DNA from: Actinomycetota bacterium
GTDB lineage: Bacteria; Actinomycetota; Actinomycetes; S36-B12; UBA5976
Assembly: GCA_947491175.1 (NCBI GenBank)
Contig: CANLIF010000041.1
Coordinates: forward strand, 1-10,155
Length of the DNA stretch: 10,155 nt
Reading direction: 5' to 3'
Made by a program: the position numbers and the translations under genes. Shown one piece after another: positions 5,943 to 10,155 of the stretch. The number at the start of each line of letters is the position of its first letter. Position 1 is the stretch's first letter. The notes under the pieces are model-generated. The model worked only from the letters and a program-made list of their open reading frames with translations, did no database searches and was not told the DNA's origin.

Positions 5943-6530
5943 ATGAAAACCGTTTATGTATTACCTATCGCTCTCGTAGCCGCTTTGGTTAGTTCCTGTT
6001 CATCTGGCGGCAATACCCCTGTCGCTTCACCAAGCACACCGGGAACGTCTGTTTCCCCTTCGATAATCCCAAGCCCATCAATGTCAAGTCCTGTTGCACA
6101 GCAAGGACTTGATTTAGATCCTGTTCCATTTTTCTTTGCTCCATTGGATGCGACGGGCCAGAACTTACCTGACTGGATGTCACAACTGAGCACAGTCCAG
6201 ACGACCGCAGATGCTGCTGCCTACAACGCCTCGGTGGGAATCCTCGCTGTAGTAAGCGTTTATTACACGCCATTGCCTGGTGGCCCTGACCCACAACCTG
6301 TTTTTTCAGTCCAGTATATGCCCGAGGCTGTCTATACAGATTTTCAAAATAATATGAATGGACCTCAAGAAGTTGGAAATCAAGTTATTAGTAGCGATGG
6401 AAACATAATTGCGATTTTCGGCCCACAGGATTATTTATTTGAGCCTGGAAGCATCGATCAACAAATCGTTGATGAAATTCTGCAATTAGCCGCCTACAAC
6501 CCACAGAGCTACCAACCGACGATTAACTAG
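5943..6530 (+). CDS. Small secreted lipoprotein of unknown function
   Basis: A 195-aa protein. The N-terminus MKTVYVLPIALVAALVSSC is a lipoprotein signal peptide: one Lys, a hydrophobic core, then a lipobox-like VSSC with the lipidated Cys at 19. Residues about 20-55 are a Ser/Pro/Thr-rich linker with repeated SPS/PSPS elements, typical of spacers that hold a domain away from the membrane. The rest (about 56-195) is an acidic domain, rich in Gln, Asn, Tyr and Pro, containing DPVPFFFAP, VSVYYTPLPGGPDPQP and IAIFGPQDYLFEPG; I do not recognise the family. It has no second Cys beyond the lipobox and no membrane span. The ATG at 5943 is preferred over an in-frame TTG at 5925 because of the -10 box at 5930-5935 and the normal signal peptide it gives. 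It sits between the exporter genes and a tRNA, with its own apparent promoter, so a link to the glycan is unproven. Confidence 0.8.
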   Translation: MKTVYVLPIALVAALVSSCSSGGNTPVASPSTPGTSVSPSIIPSPSMSSPVAQQGLDLDPVPFFFAPLDATGQNLPDWMSQLSTVQTTADAAAYNASVGILAVVSVYYTPLPGGPDPQPVFSVQYMPEAVYTDFQNNMNGPQEVGNQVISSDGNIIAIFGPQDYLFEPGSIDQQIVDEILQLAAYNPQSYQPTIN

Positions 6531-6633
6531 CCGGCATATTTTGAGTACGTGAACTACATCAGGTTTAGTGGTTTATTTCATTAGCCATTCCATAGTCCAA
6601 TTTCATTAACTATTTCCGCTCGCCCAGTGCTAG

Positions 6634-6639
6634 TAGGAT
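6634..6639 (+). promoter_or_regulatory. Candidate -10 box of the tRNA gene
   Basis: TAGGAT lies 11 nt before the mature tRNA 5' end, which would leave a 5' leader of only a few nucleotides. It fits TANNNT. The upstream -35 area (about 6611-6617) is not a good match. Confidence 0.35.
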
Positions 6640-6650
6640 TCCACTTACTT

Positions 6651-6723
6651 GGCCCCGTAGCTCAGGGGATAGAGCAGTGGTTTCCTAAACCATGTGCCGC
6701 ATGTTCGAATCATGCCGGGGCCA
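6651..6723 (+). tRNA. tRNA-Arg, anticodon CCU (reads AGG)
   Basis: A full cloverleaf can be drawn. The acceptor stem GGCCCCG (6651-6657) pairs with CGGGGCC (6716-6722). The D stem is GCTC/GAGC (6660-6663 with 6672-6675). The anticodon stem GTGGT/ACCAT (6677-6681 with 6689-6693) has one G-U pair and encloses loop TTCCTAA, giving anticodon CCT at 6684-6686. The variable loop is GTGCC, and the T stem GCATG/CATGC encloses TTCGAAT. The discriminator is A at 6723. CCA is not encoded, so it must be added after transcription. It is transcribed in the same direction as its neighbours. Confidence 0.97.
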
Positions 6724-6726
6724 CTC

Positions 6727-6736
6727 GTTACGTAAC
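6727..6736. repeat. 10-bp perfect palindrome after the tRNA
   Basis: GTTACGTAAC is its own reverse complement and starts 4 nt after the tRNA 3' end. It is too short for a terminator and has no T-run. It could be a protein-binding site or chance. Confidence 0.25.
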
Positions 6737-6768
6737 TTAAAGTTCAATGAACATAGGTAAAAAATCCG

Positions 6769-6791
6769 CTTAGTAAGGTAGTTGTACTAAG
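6769..6791. repeat. Inverted repeat in the gmd upstream region
   Basis: CTTAGTA (6769-6775) is the exact reverse complement of TACTAAG (6785-6791), with a 9-bp spacer. It ends 25 nt before the gmd start. The left arm belongs to the 9-bp palindrome CTTAGTAAG, which also occurs at 822-830 upstream of the epimerase gene. A TANNNT hexamer, TAAGGT (6774-6779), overlaps it and could be the gmd -10 box. Operator or RNA hairpin are both possible. Confidence 0.4.
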
Positions 6792-6816
6792 TCAGTCATC
6801 TTTCTAGGGGTCTTTG

Positions 6817-7794
6817 ATGCCATCAGCACTAATCACCGGAATCACCGGCCAGGACGGCTTTTATCTTGGTGAATTGCTTTTGGAAAAGGGTTACGAAGTT
6901 CATGGGTTAATCCGAGGGCAAAATAATCCCAAGGAAGACATGGTTCGTCGTGAACTACCTGGCGTGAACCTTATAAACGGAGACCTTAGCGATAGTGCAA
7001 GTTTGTTTCGCGCTCTTGATACCGCTGAGCCAGATGAGGTTTACAACCTTGGCGCGATTTCCTATGTCGCATACTCCTGGGATCAAGCTCATCTAACTTC
7101 GCAGATTACTGCCCTTGGTGTGCTGAACATGTTGGAAGCTATCCGCATTAATACTGCGCATGGTTCCACTAAACCTAAGTTCTATCAGGCATCAAGTTCT
7201 GAGATGTTTGGCAAAGTTCAAGAAGTGCCACAACGGGAAAATACTTTGCTTTGGCCACGCAGTCCATACGGTGTGGCAAAAGTGTTTGGTCACTACATGA
7301 CTATCAATTATCGAGAATCCTACAATTTTCATGCCAGCTCGGGAATTTTGTTTAATCACGAATCACCGCGACGTGGCCCTGAATTTGTGACTCGTAAAGT
7401 CAGTCAATCTGTGGCTCGAATTGCTACTGGGAAACAAGACAAGTTAGTCATGGGTAATTTAGACGCTCAGCGCGACTGGGGCTTTGCGGGTGACTACGTC
7501 AAGGCCATGTGGTTGATGTTGCAGCAAGAAGTTGCTGACGACTACGTAATCTCAACTGGCAAAACTAAATCAGTTCGGGAACTTGTGCAACTAGCGTTTC
7601 AAATTGCTGGAATATCGGATTGGGAAAAGTATGTCGAGCAATCGGCAGAATTCATGCGCCCTGCCGAAGTTGACCTTTTGATTGGGGATCCAGCAAAAGC
7701 CAAGTCAGTGCTTGGCTGGGAAACTGAGACGACCTTTGAGCAATTAGTAACAATGATGGTTGAAAATGACCTTCGCATTGAATCTAAAAAATAG
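6817..7794 (+). CDS. gmd: GDP-mannose 4,6-dehydratase
   Basis: A 325-aa extended SDR that converts GDP-D-mannose to GDP-4-keto-6-deoxy-D-mannose in the cytoplasm, the common precursor of GDP-rhamnose, GDP-fucose and related sugars. Motifs: NADP-binding TGITGQDGFYLGELL (7-21), then HGLIRGQNNP (29-38) in place of the RRSS-type segment of E. coli Gmd, EVYNLGA (74-80), catalytic ASSSEMFG with Ser127 and Glu129, SPYGVAK with Tyr151 and Lys155, FNHESPRRGPEFVTRK (179-194), LGN-like MGNLDAQRDWGFAGDYV and RPAEVDLLIGDP near the C-terminus. The ATG at 6817 is chosen over the in-frame TTG at 6814 because AGGGG (6806-6810) lies 6 nt before it. It is the first gene of a two-gene operon, with its paralogue beginning 11 bp downstream. 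Confidence 0.96.
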   Translation: MPSALITGITGQDGFYLGELLLEKGYEVHGLIRGQNNPKEDMVRRELPGVNLINGDLSDSASLFRALDTAEPDEVYNLGAISYVAYSWDQAHLTSQITALGVLNMLEAIRINTAHGSTKPKFYQASSSEMFGKVQEVPQRENTLLWPRSPYGVAKVFGHYMTINYRESYNFHASSGILFNHESPRRGPEFVTRKVSQSVARIATGKQDKLVMGNLDAQRDWGFAGDYVKAMWLMLQQEVADDYVISTGKTKSVRELVQLAFQIAGISDWEKYVEQSAEFMRPAEVDLLIGDPAKAKSVLGWETETTFEQLVTMMVENDLRIESKK

Positions 7795-7805
7795 AACATA
7801 AAGAA

Positions 7806-8756
7806 ATGCGAGCTTTGATTACTGGCGTAGCAGGCCAAGATGGAACCTTACTGAGCGCAGCTCTGGTAAAAAACGGGTGGGAAGTTTTTGGTACTCATCT
7901 TTCAAGTGAAGTTATTCCAATAAGTCATTCGCTACACAACGGAAATCTCACAGCGCTCGACATTACTGATCATGATGAAGTTTTGAGAGTTGTTCAAGAA
8001 GTTGATCCTGATGTGATTTGGCATCTGGCTGGAATTACTTCAGTTAGTTTTTCAATCCAAAATCCTGAGTTAACTTTCTCGGTTAACGTTGGTGGCACAC
8101 AAAATTTGCTTACTGCGGTTTCGAAGTATGCACCAGAATCACTTTTTGTTCATGCTGCAAGTACTGAAATTTATGATGCCGCAAGTGGTGTGATGACAGA
8201 AAAAAGTCTGTTGGCACCAAGATCTCCCTATGCTGAATCAAAAGCATTGGCATACCAAGCGGTGATTGACTCGCGTGCAAAGGGTTTGAAAACCACGAAC
8301 GCAGTTTTATCCAATCATGAATCATATTTGCGAAGCACTGATTTTGTGACTGGGAAAATCGCCAATGGCGTGGCCCGAATAAAACTTGGCTTACAGGACT
8401 CACTCCCCCTTGGAAACCTAGATGTTGAAAAGGATTGGAGCTGCGCTCATGACATCGTGACTGGGCTGATTGCCATTGCAGAGCACGAGTATGTTGGCGA
8501 AGTAATCCTGGCATCAGGAAGGTCTACTAGTTTGCTAGAAATTCTTGAAAATGCATTCACGTATGTTGGCATTGGAAACTGGCAAGACTATGTCAAAACC
8601 GAAAGCTCGCTAGTTCGACAAGGTGAAAGTAAATCAATTCGTGTGGATCCCAGCCATGCTGCCAGCGTCCTGAATTGGCGTGCGCTGACACCAACTCAGG
8701 AATGGGTGGGTCAAATGGTTCAACACCATTTGGATGCCCTGTCATCACCGCACTAG
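7806..8756 (+). CDS. Gmd-related SDR, probable GDP-6-deoxy-D-mannose reductase
   Basis: A 316-aa extended SDR, similar along its length to the preceding Gmd but clearly diverged. It keeps the cofactor loop TGVAGQDGTLL (6-16), AASTEIYD with Thr120/Glu121, SPYAESK with Tyr142 and Lys146, SNHESYLRSTDFVTGK and GNLDVEKDW. It has lost the IRGQNNP segment, the RRG after NHESP, and the RPAEVDLLIGDP block, which reads VRQGESKSIRVDP here. GDP-4-keto-6-deoxymannose reductases (Rmd) are known Gmd relatives and often adjacent to gmd, so a role in finishing GDP-D-rhamnose is the best guess. A second dehydratase remains possible because the catalytic Glu position is kept. It does not look like GDP-fucose synthase. 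The start has only a weak AAAGAA upstream and lies 11 bp after the gmd stop, so translation is probably coupled. Confidence 0.75.
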   Translation: MRALITGVAGQDGTLLSAALVKNGWEVFGTHLSSEVIPISHSLHNGNLTALDITDHDEVLRVVQEVDPDVIWHLAGITSVSFSIQNPELTFSVNVGGTQNLLTAVSKYAPESLFVHAASTEIYDAASGVMTEKSLLAPRSPYAESKALAYQAVIDSRAKGLKTTNAVLSNHESYLRSTDFVTGKIANGVARIKLGLQDSLPLGNLDVEKDWSCAHDIVTGLIAIAEHEYVGEVILASGRSTSLLEILENAFTYVGIGNWQDYVKTESSLVRQGESKSIRVDPSHAASVLNWRALTPTQEWVGQMVQHHLDALSSPH

Positions 8757-8824
8757 TTAGCAACCAGATCTGAAGGCCAGTAATCCGTTTCACCTCTGGT
8801 GATGCAATCGTCAAGCGCACCAGA

Positions 8825-8830
8825 TAACTT
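8825..8830 (+). promoter_or_regulatory. Candidate -10 box of the leaderless photolyase gene
   Basis: TAACTT fits TANNNT and ends 6 nt before the ATG at 8837. The only purine-rich stretch, AGGGA (8831-8835), is too close to the ATG to serve as a ribosome-binding site. A leaderless transcript is therefore the simplest reading. No good -35 is visible. Confidence 0.45.
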
Positions 8831-8836
8831 AGGGAC

Positions 8837-10155
8837 ATGTCCAGAGTTTTGTGGTTTAGGCGAGATCTGCGGATCCATGACAACCCTGCTCTGGTTGACT
8901 CCATCGAGGGTGCTTGGGCCGATGGCGACGGCAATGTCGTGGCAGTCGTGTTGATTGACCCGATGCTTTGGCCAACGTGGGGCCCTGCCAAGCAGGCTTA
9001 CCTGATCGATTCCCTGCGTAGCTTAGATGATTCATTGGGTGGCAACTTAGTGCTCCGTCACGGTAAAGCCCAAGACGTGATTCCGGCAATCGCCAAAGAG
9101 TTTGGGGCCAGCGCAGTTCACTGCGCAGCTGACTATTCGGGATATGGAATTGCTCGCGATAACGCGATTGCTGAGACTTTGGCTGCTAGTGGAATTGAGT
9201 TTGTCAAGACCGGTTCAGGTTATGCCGTTGCGCCAGGACGAGTAGCTAAAGATAACGGAACTTACTACAAGGTCTACACGCCTTTCTATAAGCGTTGGAT
9301 GATTCACGGTTGGCGCGCACCAGCGGCTGATCCAGCAAAAGCACCGAACTGGATCGGTGTTGATACTTGCGATGGGTATCCCGAACGTCCTGACACCCGC
9401 GGGGTTTTAGTGCCACGCGCTGGTGAAGCTGCTGCTCTGGAATTATTTGATGCTTTCTTGGCTGGGCCAATTGAAAACTATGCAGATGATCGCAACCGTC
9501 CAGATCTAGCTGGAACTTCAAAGTTAAGTGTTGCCTTGAAGTGGGGCGAGATTCATCCCCGCACTTTGCTGGCCAAACTCGGTGATAGCGAAGGTCATGA
9601 AGTCTTCCGTAAAGAAATTGCATGGCGAGAGTTTTATGCTGAAGTTGCCTTCCAGCGCCCCGACACAATTACGGATTACTTCAATCCGCTTTATGCCCAA
9701 ATGAAATATGACACTGGCAAAGACGCCGATGAAAAGTTTGCAGCTTGGTGTGAAGGACGAACCGGTTATCCGTTTGTCGATGCGGGCATGCGCCAATTAC
9801 GCACCGAGGGTTGGATGCATAACCGAGTGCGAATGGTGGTGGCTTCGTTCTTACTGAAAGACCTACACATCGAATGGCAACGCGGGGCGAACTACTTCTT
9901 TGACTGGTTACTCGATGGCGATCTTGCCAGCAACAGTCACGGCTGGCAATGGACTGCAGGTTGTGGCACAGATGCCTCACCGTATTACCGAGTCTTCAAT
10001 CCAATCGGGCAAGGCATCAAGTTTGATCCAAACGGTGAATACGTTCGCAAGTACATTCCAGAACTTGCCCACATTCCAGGTGGCGCAGTTCACGAACCGT
10101 GGAATGTTCCTGGCGCTTTTGATCATGGCTACCCTGAGCCGATTGTGGATCATGC
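8837..10155 (+). CDS. phr: Deoxyribodipyrimidine photolyase (class I CPD photolyase/cryptochrome), 3' end cut by window
   Basis: An open frame of 439 codons plus 2 nt runs off the right edge; the family is usually about 450-480 aa, so little is missing. It begins MSRVLWFRRDLRIHDNPAL, the photolyase N-terminal antenna-domain signature. The FAD-binding C-terminal domain shows TSKLSVALKWGEIHPRTLL, RKEIAWREFYAEV, EGRTGYPFVDAGMRQL (about 306-321), EGWMHNRVRMVVASFL and DGDLASNSHGWQWTAG (about 360-375, with Asn366 and the Trp of the electron-transfer chain at 370/372), then DASPYYRVFNP and GEYVRKY. The enzyme would split cyclobutane pyrimidine dimers with blue or near-UV light. Motifs favour a true CPD photolyase over a signalling cryptochrome, but this is inference. 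The antenna chromophore cannot be read. The upstream frame has a stop at 8825, which confirms the ATG. GC is higher than in the glycan genes, so it is probably a core gene outside the polysaccharide locus. Confidence 0.95.
   Translation, partial: MSRVLWFRRDLRIHDNPALVDSIEGAWADGDGNVVAVVLIDPMLWPTWGPAKQAYLIDSLRSLDDSLGGNLVLRHGKAQDVIPAIAKEFGASAVHCAADYSGYGIARDNAIAETLAASGIEFVKTGSGYAVAPGRVAKDNGTYYKVYTPFYKRWMIHGWRAPAADPAKAPNWIGVDTCDGYPERPDTRGVLVPRAGEAAALELFDAFLAGPIENYADDRNRPDLAGTSKLSVALKWGEIHPRTLLAKLGDSEGHEVFRKEIAWREFYAEVAFQRPDTITDYFNPLYAQMKYDTGKDADEKFAAWCEGRTGYPFVDAGMRQLRTEGWMHNRVRMVVASFLLKDLHIEWQRGANYFFDWLLDGDLASNSHGWQWTAGCGTDASPYYRVFNPIGQGIKFDPNGEYVRKYIPELAHIPGGAVHEPWNVPGAFDHGYPEPIVDH

Noticed and set aside
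6711..6723. tRNA 3' end as a phage or island attachment site
   Set aside because: No second copy of the segment and no integrase gene was found within the window.
8790..8802. TCACC-TCT-GGTGA hairpin as a terminator after the SDR gene
   Set aside because: The stem is only 5 bp and no T-run follows on either strand.
8110..8991. Minus-strand ORFs of 132-134 codons
   Set aside because: They lie opposite the SDR and photolyase genes, show no family motifs and have no convincing start signals.
9246..9980. Minus-strand ORFs opposite the photolyase
   Set aside because: The plus frame encodes unbroken photolyase motifs; the minus frames look like shadows of it.
1..10155. CRISPR array, insertion sequence, toxin-antitoxin or defence system
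   Set aside because: No regularly spaced repeats, transposase motifs or paired small toxin-antitoxin genes were seen; all long frames are accounted for by metabolic, transport and repair genes.

Overview
The window looks like part of a surface-polysaccharide (glycan) locus from a low-GC actinobacterium, flanked on the right by a DNA photolyase gene. The lineage is an inference. The encoded proteins resemble actinobacterial versions of their families, especially the Gmd, whose N-terminal region carries an IRGQNNP segment. The tRNA lacks an encoded CCA. Several genes have a TANNNT box 6-7 nt before the start codon, the usual arrangement for leaderless mRNAs in Actinobacteria. Base composition is modest for the phylum: about 33-43% GC in polysaccharide-gene lines I counted by hand, against about 40-60% in photolyase lines. 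A freshwater acI/Nanopelagicales-type organism would fit, but the window alone does not prove it.

Layout, left to right. Positions 1-789 (minus strand) hold the first 263 codons of a WbpA-like UDP-N-acetylhexosamine 6-dehydrogenase, cut by the window edge three codons after its catalytic Cys. A 68-bp divergent promoter region with an inverted repeat separates it from a rightward run: a non-hydrolysing UDP-GlcNAc 2-epimerase (858-1952), a two-domain GT4 glycosyltransferase (1987-4044), and an ABC-2 polysaccharide exporter made of permease (4084-4950) and ATPase (about 4928-5773, overlapping the permease). After 169 bp of AT-rich, repeat-containing DNA comes a small lipoprotein of unknown function (5943-6530) with its own apparent leaderless promoter. 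A tRNA-Arg(CCU) follows at 6651-6723. A two-gene GDP-sugar operon comes next: GDP-mannose 4,6-dehydratase (6817-7794) and a Gmd-related SDR that may be the GDP-6-deoxy-mannose reductase (7806-8756). The window ends inside a class I photolyase/cryptochrome gene (8837 to the edge).

How the parts fit. The dehydrogenase and epimerase would supply an N-acetylhexosaminuronic acid donor from UDP-GlcNAc. Gmd and its neighbour would supply a 6-deoxyhexose donor (GDP-rhamnose, or a GDP-fucose precursor). The glycosyltransferase would assemble sugars on a lipid carrier, and the Wzm/Wzt (TagG/TagH)-type transporter would export the chain. No polymerase, flippase or initiating transferase is visible, so the locus probably continues to the left. 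Two genes lie open at the window edges and have no stop codon here: the dehydrogenase and the photolyase. No CRISPR array, insertion sequence, phage or defence gene is evident. I see no clear undescribed system; the least explained items are the N-terminal domain of the glycosyltransferase, the lipoprotein, and a small palindrome shared by the two nucleotide-sugar promoter regions.
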